This document shows, piece after piece, positions 1-6,135 of a stretch of DNA of 41,367 nt. The position numbers and the translations under genes were made by a program. Under the pieces are notes generated by a model. That model saw only the letters and a program-made list of their open reading frames with translations, did not search any database and was not told the DNA's origin. Within the stretch, counting starts at the first letter, position 1; every line of letters begins with the position of its first letter. Source of the stretch: a virus; the IMG/VR virus record IMGVR_UViG_3300027782_004716, positions 1-41,367 of that record; one strand, written 5' to 3'.

Positions 1-30
1 TTCATGGACCCGTCATTGTTGTTTGAATAA
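1..30 (+). CDS. C-terminal end of a gene entering from the left
   Basis: Frame 1 reads FMDPSLLFE and then stops at TAA (28-30). A purine-rich ribosome binding site and the start of the next gene follow within 10 bases. The tight spacing suggests an upstream phage gene on the same strand, but only nine residues are visible, so no function can be assigned. Confidence 0.4.
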   Translation, partial: FMDPSLLFE

Positions 31-39
31 AGGAAGAAA

Positions 40-615
40 ATGAATATCACACTGAGAAAAGCAAATGCTGTGCAGAACAGCATCAACGATACTATCAAAA
101 GTATCAAAATCGATTTCACAATTGAACTCAATGAGTTTCAAGATGTAGAAGCCGCGATCACCAAGGCCAACTCTGACTTGGTCACCAACGATGGTCGCAG
201 ACAAAAACTAACCATGGCTCTGTACAACATCCGTGCATTGGTTGGCACAGCCAACGCAGCCAGCGGAATCAACACAGCATTGGCCAAGGCAGCATTCATC
301 GACAAGCGTATCGGTCAGCTGGAAGAACTAGCCAAGGCCACAGAGATTACTTCGTTGGAAGTGATCAAGGGCAAGTTGGAAAAGATCAAGAACGACAAGG
401 GTGAAAACACTCGTCGTAGCATCTACGGTTACAGTGATACAGTAAGCACCAGTGTTCTCAGCAAAGAACAGATTGCACAGGCCAAAGCAGAAGTGCTTAA
501 TCTGAAAAAGCAAAAACAACAGCTCAACGATGAAGTGCTTGAGTTGAACATCAAGACAGAGATTCCTCTGAGTGATGATGTAGTGGCTTCACTACAAGCA
601 GAAGGCCTGCTCTAA
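40..615 (+). CDS. Phage protein of unknown function, coiled-coil rich
   Basis: This 191-residue protein has no signal peptide or membrane segment. It is mostly charged helix, with a likely coiled coil around residues 150-172 (LNLKKQKQQLNDEVLELN). The pattern of an N-terminal LRKANAVQNSIN segment and a C-terminal acidic tail resembles conserved hypothetical proteins I associate with T4-like phages; that is memory, not a search. The ATG at 40 sits 5 bases after AGGAAG, a good ribosome binding site. The next 345 bases hold no gene. No enzymatic motif is seen. Confidence 0.75.
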   Translation: MNITLRKANAVQNSINDTIKSIKIDFTIELNEFQDVEAAITKANSDLVTNDGRRQKLTMALYNIRALVGTANAASGINTALAKAAFIDKRIGQLEELAKATEITSLEVIKGKLEKIKNDKGENTRRSIYGYSDTVSTSVLSKEQIAQAKAEVLNLKKQKQQLNDEVLELNIKTEIPLSDDVVASLQAEGLL

Positions 616-960
616 AAGACCCCGGTTACATTTTACCGTTATAAAAGTGGGTGATGGTTGAGCTCCATAACGACAACTTGGTACATACGGACTTACCACA
701 CAGCTCTACTTAAGGGCCTAGGAAAAAATCGTAGGTAAGGACTAACACCTTCCCATAAGAATAAATGTTATGGACAGAGTAACAGCTCAGTCTAGGGCTC
801 ATGTGGTGTGAGTAGCTAGACACTTTATAAAAGCTCTTTGAAGTTTAACTACACTGGAATGTGTCAGGTAGCCCGAAGTCGACTAAAGGTGAGTGCCCCC
901 AGGAAGATACGGAGTTAGACAGTTTGGTTCGATTCCAACAGAGAGCCTCTATAAAGTTAT
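616..960 (+). other. Non-coding stretch with hairpins and a tRNA-like arm pair
   Basis: No convincing reading frame is present here. The stretch contains a 6-bp inverted repeat GTCTAG/CTAGAC (about 792-820) and a CATAA/TTATG hairpin (about 756-775). A GCTCTTT segment (833-839) can pair with AGAGAGC (940-946), just after a T-arm-like GGTTCGATTCC (926-936). The distance between the two strands (about 115 nt) is too long for a normal tRNA. It could be a degenerate tRNA, a structured leader for the tRNA/rpoZ transcript, or an unknown small RNA. It did not match the tmRNA, RNase P or group I intron landmarks I checked by eye. Confidence 0.35.
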
Positions 961-1035
961 CGCGGGGTGTAGCAGAGGTAGCTAGTCAGTCTCATAAGCT
1001 GAAGGTCGGTGGTTCGAGTCCATCCCCCGCAACCA
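961..1035 (+). tRNA. Initiator tRNA-fMet (CAT) with encoded CCA
   Basis: The 75-nt sequence folds as a full cloverleaf: acceptor CGCGGGG/CCCCGCA with a C1:A72 mismatch, D-stem TAGC/GCTA with A11:U24, anticodon loop CTCATAA, variable loop AGGTC, T-arm GGTGG/CCATC, then ACCA. The unpaired 1:72 position and A11:U24 are known hallmarks of bacterial initiator tRNA, and the acceptor, positions 8-9, anticodon loop and variable loop match E. coli tRNA-fMet. The anticodon stem is TCAGT/GCTGA, so the three consecutive G:C pairs of bacterial initiators are absent apart from the middle one. It lies directly before an rpoZ-like gene. Confidence 0.9.
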
Positions 1036-1054
1036 GTTTTTTACAAAGGCAAAA

Positions 1055-1282
1055 ATGAAACTAACCGACAGTCGTGGTCCCGAAATAGATACAGAACAAT
1101 GTGTAATACAAGCGGGAGGTAACAGGTTTGATCTTGTGCTGATCGCATCAGTAAGAGCCAGAGAGCTCAGTCGCAGACACAAATCAGCCGAACTTACTAC
1201 TCAGGTTAATTCTCCTGTAAGTGCCTTGCTAGATATTCAGTCAGGAAAGATAGGCAAAGAATATCTTAAAAAAGTAGAATAA
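1055..1282 (+). CDS. rpoZ: RNA polymerase omega subunit-like protein (RpoZ)
   Basis: This 75-residue protein carries the omega signature at residues 22-43 (GNRFDLVLIASVRARELSRR), nearly identical to the first conserved helix of bacterial RpoZ. A shorter second helix and a lysine-rich end follow; the E. coli protein is about 91 residues. Omega binds the beta-prime subunit and helps assemble RNA polymerase. A phage copy would be expected to enter the host polymerase and change its assembly, ppGpp response or factor use (inference). The gene lies between tRNA-fMet and tRNA-Gly and starts 19 bases after the former, preceded by AAAGGC. Confidence 0.85.
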   Translation: MKLTDSRGPEIDTEQCVIQAGGNRFDLVLIASVRARELSRRHKSAELTTQVNSPVSALLDIQSGKIGKEYLKKVE

Positions 1283-1297
1283 ATTCGTAAAGATAAT

Positions 1298-1371
1298 GCG
1301 GGATTAGTTTAATGGTAAAACAGCAGATTTCCAATCTTCGGTCAAGAGTTCGATTCTCTTATCCCGCTCCA
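1298..1371 (+). tRNA. tRNA-Gly (TCC) with encoded CCA
   Basis: The 74-nt gene has acceptor GCGGGAT/ATCCCGC, a D-arm with AATGGTA, anticodon loop TTTCCAA (anticodon TCC, glycine), a T-arm around GTTCGATTC, and an encoded CCA. The CDS that follows begins 8 bases after the CCA end, so the 3' end of the tRNA also supplies the AAGGA ribosome binding site of that gene. Confidence 0.9.
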
Positions 1372-1379
1372 AGGATACA

Positions 1380-1958
1380 ATGCAGGTAGTAGATCAAACA
1401 GAACTTGTACGTAAATTTAACTTTCGCAGTGTTATCACTGAGGAAGATGATGCTGCGGCCTGCCACATTATCAAGAGCATCATTGCCGATGGCAATTACT
1501 TTACCAACAGTCCTAAGTTTCAAACCAAAGAAAACATCTTTGCCAGACAAGAAGCGTTGTGGTTGAAATACCGTATGAGTTTTATGTTCTCAGTATTCAT
1601 GTATCTGGGTCGTGAAGTAAAGGTCTCTGAAATGATGGCCTGGAGTTTTATGACCAATCTCCAGGGTGCCGAAGATCGAGAAAAACTATGGCATCATCAT
1701 TGGCATCCAAAAAACCCCAATAATAAAATGTTCAGCGGAATATACTATCTGCACATCCCCGATGATGTCAATGATCGAGATTACTGCGGAACAGAGATAG
1801 CACCTAATGGTGCAGAGCAGGATGGCAAGTATTTCATCACCCCCACAGTAGGTCACTGGATCATTTATCCCGGCAATACATGGCATCGTCCAGGCATTGT
1901 GCAGAGTAACCAATATCGATTCGTATTGGCAGCAGATATAGAATGCTCCTATAGTTAA
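1380..1958 (+). CDS. Putative 2OG-Fe(II) oxygenase
   Basis: This 192-residue protein has the layout of the phage/cyanobacterial putative 2OG-Fe(II) oxygenase family: WHHHWHP (residues 104-110), SGIYYL (119-124), an acidic TEIAP (138-142), then WIIYPGNTWHRPG (160-172) and YRFVLA (179-184). H109, an acidic residue and H169 would bind iron; R180 would bind 2-oxoglutarate. The substrate is unknown. It starts 8 bases after tRNA-Gly, and its last codons run 14 bases into the tRNA-Thr gene, so it is part of a mixed tRNA/protein transcript. The family assignment is fairly secure, the function is not. Confidence 0.7.
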   Translation: MQVVDQTELVRKFNFRSVITEEDDAAACHIIKSIIADGNYFTNSPKFQTKENIFARQEALWLKYRMSFMFSVFMYLGREVKVSEMMAWSFMTNLQGAEDREKLWHHHWHPKNPNNKMFSGIYYLHIPDDVNDRDYCGTEIAPNGAEQDGKYFITPTVGHWIIYPGNTWHRPGIVQSNQYRFVLAADIECSYS

Positions 1959-2018
1959 ATGGCATAACGCATTCTTGGTAAGGATGTATTTCAAGTTCGA
2001 TTCTTGGTTGGAGCACCA
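1945..2018 (+). tRNA. tRNA-Thr (GGT) with encoded CCA
   Basis: The 74-nt gene has acceptor GCTCCTA/TTGGAGC with one mismatch, a D-arm with AAATGGCATAA, anticodon stem CATTC/GGATG with loop TTGGTAA (anticodon GGT, threonine), a T-arm CAAG/CTTG with TTCGATT, and ACCA. Its first 14 bases are also the last codons and the stop of the upstream oxygenase gene. Confidence 0.88.
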
Positions 2019-2019
2019 C

Positions 2020-2048
2020 TTGACAATTTTCAAATAAGACTGTATAAT
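2020..2048 (+). promoter_or_regulatory. Consensus sigma70 promoter
   Basis: TTGACA (2020-2025) and TATAAT (2043-2048) are both perfect and separated by exactly 17 bases. The -35 box begins 2 bases after tRNA-Thr. Transcription would start near 2055, leaving a leader of about 15 bases before the metallopeptidase ATG at 2070. A host-type promoter suggests early expression of the metallopeptidase/IF-1 genes (inference). Confidence 0.85.
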
Positions 2049-2069
2049 CAATACATACAAGGAGCTCTT

Positions 2070-2531
2070 ATGGACATTCAAGTATTAGCGAGAAAAAGCG
2101 TCAGCAAATTGCTGGTCGAAAACTGTCTACAGGTGTTTCGAAATGAATTGAAATTACAGAATAGTCGATATTCGCTGATAGTTGTTCCTGAAAGAGGAAT
2201 GAGTGTCGAAGAAGGAGTGCGAGGCAGTGTGTTCAAACTAGGACCTACTGTTATAGGCATGAGCATAGATACAGCTCTTGACACAGAAAGATTGATCATT
2301 GCACTGGCACATGAAATGGTGCATGTCAAGCAGTATGCTCGAGGGCAGATCACACATGGAAAGAATCTCAACAGCAGATTTTGGATGGGTAAAAAATTCA
2401 AGGGACACTATTATGATCTTCCTTGGGAAGTAGAAGCCTTTAGTAAAGAGCGAGTGTTAGCCAATAAGGTTTTTCAAATCATAGACAAGGCAGACGCTCA
2501 ATTAAAATCAAAGAAAAATGTCAAAAAGTGA
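2070..2531 (+). CDS. SprT-like zinc metallopeptidase
   Basis: This 153-residue protein has the zinc site HEMVH at residues 81-85 and a downstream WEVEAF (119-124), whose Glu is a candidate third ligand; the catalytic base is E82. This layout, with a basic lysine-rich tail, fits small phage SprT-like metalloproteases. Known SprT/Spartan proteins act on DNA-protein crosslinks, but the substrate here is unknown. The ATG at 2070 is chosen over an upstream TTG because it follows AAGGAG by 6 bases and fits the promoter at 2020-2048. The 3' end overlaps the IF-1 gene by 14 bases. Confidence 0.7.
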   Translation: MDIQVLARKSVSKLLVENCLQVFRNELKLQNSRYSLIVVPERGMSVEEGVRGSVFKLGPTVIGMSIDTALDTERLIIALAHEMVHVKQYARGQITHGKNLNSRFWMGKKFKGHYYDLPWEVEAFSKERVLANKVFQIIDKADAQLKSKKNVKK

Positions 2532-2736
2532 TCTTATAGAATTAACTGGTGCAGTTGAAGAAGTACTACCTGGCAACATGTTCAGGGTCAAGGTAGATAA
2601 TCTACCCAACGTACTTGTATGCTATACCAGCGGTAAATTGAAACAGCACAAGATAAAAATTATCTTAGGCGATAGAGTTAAAATTGAAGTCAGCCCATAC
2701 GATCTTACCAAAGGTCGTGTGACATATAGATTGTAA
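2518..2736 (+). CDS. infA: Translation initiation factor IF-1
   Basis: This 72-residue protein is the normal IF-1 length and is collinear with bacterial IF-1: an IELTG opening, [12 protein letters not shown] (17-28), [20 protein letters not shown] (38-57), and the terminal [13 protein letters not shown]. This is the OB fold that sits in the ribosomal A site and works with IF-2, IF-3 and initiator tRNA. The start lies inside the metallopeptidase end, so the two are probably translationally coupled. With the tRNA-fMet 1.5 kb upstream it suggests a phage-encoded initiation set. The identification is strong; a role in host takeover is inference. Confidence 0.95.
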   Translation: MSKSDLIELTGAVEEVLPGNMFRVKVDNLPNVLVCYTSGKLKQHKIKIILGDRVKIEVSPYDLTKGRVTYRL

Positions 2737-2746
2737 GGAGTATATC

Positions 2747-3310
2747 ATGCCATGGATTCAAAACGTAGCACTCAGTGACATCCGCAAAGGGTTTCACATC
2801 AATGCAGGCCCAAATTCCATGCTGATTCAAATCTGCGATCCGCCTGGCGATTTTCCTATTCCTTTGCACACATTCAAAGAGGTTCATCAATTTGAGTTCT
2901 TGGATATTGAAGCCAATGACACATGTTTAGACGAAGCCATGCGTTGCAGTCAAGAGCAGGCCAACGAGCTGGTTCGACTGTTGCAACACGCATTGGAAAA
3001 TCGCATGAACGTTGTGGTGCATTGCCATGCTGGTGTTTGTCGCAGCGGGGCGGTCTGCGAAATTGGTGTTATGCTGGGCTTTGATGATACTGAAGCATTT
3101 CGCAGTCCTAACCTATTGGTCAAGCATCGCATGATGAAGGCTCTAGGCTGGACCTACGACGAGCAAGAACTCCATTCAATCAATGGGGTTACAATGCCTT
3201 CCGGAATAGTTATTCCAGCCAAGACCATAGATTGGACCAACGACAACGAAAAGATTTTTACCCTAGCTGCCGAGCGTAGAGCTCGTAGAATTAAAGAAGG
3301 TGATGTATGA
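2747..3310 (+). CDS. Tyrosine/dual-specificity phosphatase-like protein
   Basis: This 187-residue protein has the cysteine-phosphatase P-loop HCHAGVCRSG (residues 92-101) after a hydrophobic NVVV strand. C93 would be the nucleophile and R99 the phosphate-binding arginine. The size and a single domain fit phage protein-tyrosine-phosphatase-like proteins. The substrate could be a protein or an RNA 5' phosphate; nothing in the sequence decides. It starts 10 bases after infA with GGAG upstream and overlaps the next gene by 4 bases (ATGA). Confidence 0.8.
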   Translation: MPWIQNVALSDIRKGFHINAGPNSMLIQICDPPGDFPIPLHTFKEVHQFEFLDIEANDTCLDEAMRCSQEQANELVRLLQHALENRMNVVVHCHAGVCRSGAVCEIGVMLGFDDTEAFRSPNLLVKHRMMKALGWTYDEQELHSINGVTMPSGIVIPAKTIDWTNDNEKIFTLAAERRARRIKEGDV

Positions 3311-3498
3311 TTAACTTAAATATATTTGAATTGAACAAAATTAAAAAAATCTGCGAAGAAGTGGGTACAGAGTACTTTACACTGGAACAGACAAATGCTT
3401 CTGGTATTGGCAGTGTTCTTACATTCATCTACGAAACAGAAATAGCAGATCATCCTGCTACAATATCAATCGAAGTGCGTGGTGTAGATAATTGGTAA
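3307..3498 (+). CDS. Small protein of unknown function
   Basis: This 63-residue protein has a helical N-terminus (FELNKIKKICEEVG) and a beta-rich C-terminus. The ATGA overlap with the phosphatase gene supports co-translation. No motif is recognised. It is the last gene before the terminator at 3517. Confidence 0.6.
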   Translation: MINLNIFELNKIKKICEEVGTEYFTLEQTNASGIGSVLTFIYETEIADHPATISIEVRGVDNW

Positions 3499-3516
3499 CC
3501 GTGGCATTTCTACAAC

Positions 3517-3550
3517 ACCCCGTTGATTTTGGTTGACGGGGTTTCTTTTT
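3517..3550 (+). terminator. Intrinsic terminator
   Basis: A perfect 7-bp stem ACCCCGT/ACGGGGT with a 12-base loop is followed by TTTCTTTTT. It ends the tRNA/rpoZ/infA/phosphatase transcript. The right arm of the stem overlaps the -35 box of the next promoter. Confidence 0.85.
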
Positions 3551-3561
3551 GGTGCTACAAT
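3533..3561 (+). promoter_or_regulatory. Sigma70-type promoter overlapping the terminator
   Basis: TTGACG (3533-3538) and TACAAT (3556-3561) are spaced by 17 bases, one mismatch each to consensus. The -35 box lies in the loop and right arm of the preceding terminator hairpin. It would drive the phosphoesterase gene, whose ribosome binding site AGGAGG precedes the ATG at 3602. Confidence 0.65.
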
Positions 3562-3601
3562 AGAACAATAATAGAAGTAAAAAACAAGAAAGGAGGGCGG
3601 T

Positions 3602-4192
3602 ATGCCAGCAGTATTTTTAGTCAGCGATACGCACTTTGGTCACACAGGTGTTTGCCGCTTCACACGTAACGATGGTGTTACAAAACTTCGTCCATGGGAT
3701 TCCGCAGAGGAAATGGATGAAGCTATGGTTAAGGCGTGGAACGAGCGTGTGCGCCCTAACGACAAAGTGTATCACTTAGGTGATGTTGTTATTAACCGTA
3801 AAGCATTGGGTATCATGAGACGGTTAAACGGTGACAAGGTGTTGATCCGCGGTAACCACGATATTTTTAGAGATAACGAGTACCGCGAACACTTTAGGGA
3901 ATTACGGGCATATCACGTTATGAACGGAATGATCTTGAGCCATATTCCTTTACACCCGGAATCGTTGGGACGTTTTGGTACTAACATACACGGACATACA
4001 CATGCCAATCGTGTTATGTTGCCCGGATTTGGTGGTAAGATTACCGACATAGTAGATACTCGTTATCACTGTGTTTGTGTGGAACAAACACCAGACTTTG
4101 CTCCTATTTTGTTTGAAGATGTTATTAAACGCATCGAAGAAGAAGGTGGTAGTATAGGGTTTAAAAACGGTAACGGTCCTATAGTGGATTAG
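3602..4192 (+). CDS. Calcineurin-like metallophosphoesterase
   Basis: This 196-residue protein carries all the family blocks in order: DTHFGH (9-14), GD (60-61), GNHD (84-87), SHIP (113-116) and GHTH (131-134), which together form the two-metal site. Phage members of this size are phosphodiesterases or phosphatases of undefined substrate. It is a single-gene unit between two terminators with its own promoter and a very strong ribosome binding site. GC content is similar to the core genes and higher than the island. Confidence 0.88.
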   Translation: MPAVFLVSDTHFGHTGVCRFTRNDGVTKLRPWDSAEEMDEAMVKAWNERVRPNDKVYHLGDVVINRKALGIMRRLNGDKVLIRGNHDIFRDNEYREHFRELRAYHVMNGMILSHIPLHPESLGRFGTNIHGHTHANRVMLPGFGGKITDIVDTRYHCVCVEQTPDFAPILFEDVIKRIEEEGGSIGFKNGNGPIVD

Positions 4193-4208
4193 GACATAGT
4201 CCTATGTT

Positions 4209-4228
4209 AGCGCCAGCCCTAAGGCGCT
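4209..4228. repeat. Hairpin AGCGCC/GGCGCT after the phosphoesterase gene
   Basis: A perfect 6-bp inverted repeat with an 8-base loop lies 16 bases after the stop codon. It is not followed by a T-run, so it is more likely an RNA-stabilising hairpin or part of a double termination region with the terminator at 4244. Confidence 0.45.
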
Positions 4229-4236
4229 TATAAATA
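4229..4236 (+). promoter_or_regulatory. TATAAATA, T4 late promoter-like motif
   Basis: This is an exact match to the T4 late promoter core, but it lies only 7 bases before a strong terminator hairpin. It would make only a very short RNA unless termination is read through. It may be a chance match or a backup start for the tail-fibre gene. Confidence 0.35.
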
Positions 4237-4243
4237 AGGGTAA

Positions 4244-4270
4244 AATAGCACCTTCGGGTGCTATTTTTTT
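4244..4270 (+). terminator. Intrinsic terminator with TTCG tetraloop
   Basis: The stem AATAGCACC/GGTGCTATT is closed by a stable TTCG loop and followed by a run of seven T. It separates the phosphoesterase unit from the tail-fibre gene. The symmetric A-run on the left would let it act on the opposite strand too. Confidence 0.9.
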
Positions 4271-4294
4271 GACTCTAAGTTCTGATATCTGCGG

Positions 4295-4303
4295 CATAAA
4301 TAC
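4295..4303 (+). promoter_or_regulatory. T4-type late promoter CATAAATAC
   Basis: CATAAATAC is close to the T4 late consensus TATAAATAC and is the form common in T4-like cyanophages (known for that group). It lies 33 bases before the tail-fibre ATG, giving a leader of about 27 bases that holds CCAGGAG. Placement before a structural gene supports real use. Confidence 0.7.
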
Positions 4304-4336
4304 TTGTGATAGGAAAAATTCCAGGAGTAGAAAAAT

Positions 4337-5542
4337 ATGCCATTACAGATTCGCAGGGGCACAGATGCTGAAAGATTAGCGATGACACAGCCGCTGGCTC
4401 AGGGAGAGCTGCTGTATGTAACCAACGCACAGAGATTATATATAGGAAACGGCACTACATTGGGCGGTGTTCAAATCACCGGTTACAACAATGAAGATGC
4501 ACAAGATGCTGCTGCTCTGCTTTTCAGCAACGGCGCACACACTGGGATAAACTTCACATACAACGATGCGACTGCTAGTTTGAGTGCTACGGTCGATTTA
4601 GCTAATTATCAAGGAACCATCGGAGCAACATCTTTCAAGGGTTCTATTTTTGCTGACGATTCTACACTACTAGTGGATGCTGTTTCAGGAACTATAGTAG
4701 GACCTGTAGTAGGCAATATTACTGGAAATCTCACAGGAAATGTTGTCGGTAATGTCACAGGTAATGTCACAGGTAATGTCACTGGTAGTGTGGTTGGCGA
4801 TTTAAAAGGATCAGTATTTGCTGATGATAGCACAGTATTAGTCGACGGTCCTGCTGGGCTGTTACGAGGTCAACTAATTGGTTCAGTAACTGGTTCAGTA
4901 ACCGGCGATGTTAAAGGTTCTATATTTGCTGACGGTTCTACATTGCTAGTAGATGCTATTGCAGGAGTAATTACAGGTGACGTATTAAATATTAATGTTA
5001 CTACAGATAACATTGTCTCGGGATCTATTATTATTAATAGAAATCCCCCAACTAATGGTATTGCTATATATTCAGAAGCATCTCTTGAAGACAACGTTGA
5101 TATTTTTAATATTATCACAGCACACGATGACGCATCTGCATCAGGATTGACATTTACTAGAAGTCGAGGAACAATTGCTGCTCCTACAGCATTAACCGCT
5201 AACAATGAGATTTTTTCTTTGTTATTTGCAGGTCAATCTTCTACTTCGATCGAACCTGCTGTTAGACTTGACGTCAAATTAGATGGCAGTGTTGGAACAG
5301 CGATTGTTCCTGGAAAACTAGTTATCGGAACAGCCAATGCATCGGGAGTGATGACTGATAGATTAACCATCGATTCCAAAGGAATTTCAACATTTGCAGG
5401 CATGGTTACACTGCCAACATATGCCAACGAAGCCGCAGCCAACGCAGCTGTGACAACTCCTGTGAACGGAATGATGTATTATGATTCTGGAGCCAGCAAG
5501 GTCAAAGCACGTCAGGGCGGTGCTTGGGTGGTATTAGCCTAA
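4337..5542 (+). CDS. Tail-fibre/receptor-binding structural protein with repeats
   Basis: This 401-residue protein opens with the phage fibre N-terminal motif (QIRRGTDAERL, residues 4-14; GELLYVTNAQRLYIGNG, 23-39). Three copies of a KGS(I/V)FAD(D/G)ST block follow at about 99-120, 155-176 and 191-212, interrupted by a run of G-N-V-T tetrads (125-153). The C-terminus (PVNGMMYYD...GGAWVVL) is typical of fibre proteins that end in a short beta-structured cap. The repeats suggest a trimeric beta-helical shaft. It is a late gene, and its stop codon overlaps the first island gene on the opposite strand. Confidence 0.85.
   Translation: MPLQIRRGTDAERLAMTQPLAQGELLYVTNAQRLYIGNGTTLGGVQITGYNNEDAQDAAALLFSNGAHTGINFTYNDATASLSATVDLANYQGTIGATSFKGSIFADDSTLLVDAVSGTIVGPVVGNITGNLTGNVVGNVTGNVTGNVTGSVVGDLKGSVFADDSTVLVDGPAGLLRGQLIGSVTGSVTGDVKGSIFADGSTLLVDAIAGVITGDVLNINVTTDNIVSGSIIINRNPPTNGIAIYSEASLEDNVDIFNIITAHDDASASGLTFTRSRGTIAAPTALTANNEIFSLLFAGQSSTSIEPAVRLDVKLDGSVGTAIVPGKLVIGTANASGVMTDRLTIDSKGISTFAGMVTLPTYANEAAANAAVTTPVNGMMYYDSGASKVKARQGGAWVVLA
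4712..4795 (+). repeat. Seven tandem 12-bp units in the fibre gene
   Basis: Units of the type GGTAATGTCACA are repeated in frame, encoding G-N-V-T tetrads. Two central units (4748-4771) are identical and the flanking ones diverge. Such short tandem units can change copy number by slippage and alter shaft length. Confidence 0.8.
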
Positions 5543-6135
5543 TTAAGCAAATACTCAATGTCGTTGCGAAATCTAAAAGTAGCAACGACTCGAGGCTCAT
5601 TGTGCGGATTATATACAGCATGCGGTACATTAATTTTTAATACCGCAGGCGTGTTTAGTTCAAATCTAAAAACTTCGGTAACATTGGTGTGGTCGTGCCC
5701 ACCGCAATTGTATGTGGGATAATACACATCGTCTAATGATTCATTTTTTAATTCATAAAATAGTGTGAAAGAGCCCTCACAGTTCTCCATTGGAATGTTA
5801 ATAGCATTGGTTGGTGGAAAATCTGTTAGCACAGGCACATCATCGAATTTAGAATCTGGATCATCTTGTCTATCTGTATGTATAAACATACTAGAGGAGT
5901 TGGTGTGATCAAGCATCGTTAGGTCATTTTTTAGATTAGTAAAGAAAATTAATTGGTGCATATGCAGTCCCATAGATTCAAATACTGCAATTAACTCCGG
6001 CATGTGCTCTTTTACTTCATTTTCAAAATGGCACCACCACAACGCATCCTTAGGAGTATGGTTGTCTTTGAATTGAATTAATTGATTTCTAAGATCGATC
6101 CAATTTGGAATATCAATATATTTTGCGTATATCAT
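5539..6135 (-). CDS. HxD...H 2OG-Fe(II) oxygenase/cupin-like protein
   Basis: This 198-residue protein has HTD at 86-88, H172 in VPHAVYN, and R182 in RVVATFRF, the order of iron and 2-oxoglutarate ligands in double-stranded beta-helix oxygenases. A 60-residue insert lies between the first two strands. The start at ATG 6135 is preferred over one seven codons upstream because it reduces overlap with the neighbour. It is the last gene of a minus-strand block and shares its stop region with the tail-fibre gene. The substrate is unknown. Confidence 0.6.
   Translation of the reverse strand: MIYAKYIDIPNWIDLRNQLIQFKDNHTPKDALWWCHFENEVKEHMPELIAVFESMGLHMHQLIFFTNLKNDLTMLDHTNSSSMFIHTDRQDDPDSKFDDVPVLTDFPPTNAINIPMENCEGSFTLFYELKNESLDDVYYPTYNCGGHDHTNVTEVFRFELNTPAVLKINVPHAVYNPHNEPRVVATFRFRNDIEYLLN

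Noticed and set aside
833-947. Possible tmRNA or full tRNA in the region before tRNA-fMet
   Set aside because: GACTAAAGG and GGTTCGATTCC recall a tmRNA 3' end, but the 5' tmRNA landmark (GGxTTCGAC), a tag reading frame and a CCA end are missing, and the T-stem has a mismatch.
890-950. RNase P RNA-like AACAGAGAGC
   Set aside because: The short match lacks the conserved GAGGAAAGTCC partner and the terminal P4 strand, so it is chance.
616-960. Group I intron
   Set aside because: No credible P7/G-binding pair or split tRNA halves were found around it.
861-1058. 65-residue plus-strand frame across the tRNA
   Set aside because: It runs through the tRNA-fMet gene with no ribosome binding site and no protein-like composition.
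1686-2081. 131-residue minus-strand frame
   Set aside because: Shadow of the oxygenase and tRNA-Thr genes on the other strand, crossing the consensus promoter.
4712-4795. CRISPR-like short repeats
   Set aside because: The 12-bp units are directly adjacent, have no spacers and are in frame within the fibre gene. No CRISPR array was seen in the window.
4609-5442. Three minus-strand frames rich in T/V/P
   Set aside because: They are antisense to the fibre repeats, and repeat composition explains the open frames.
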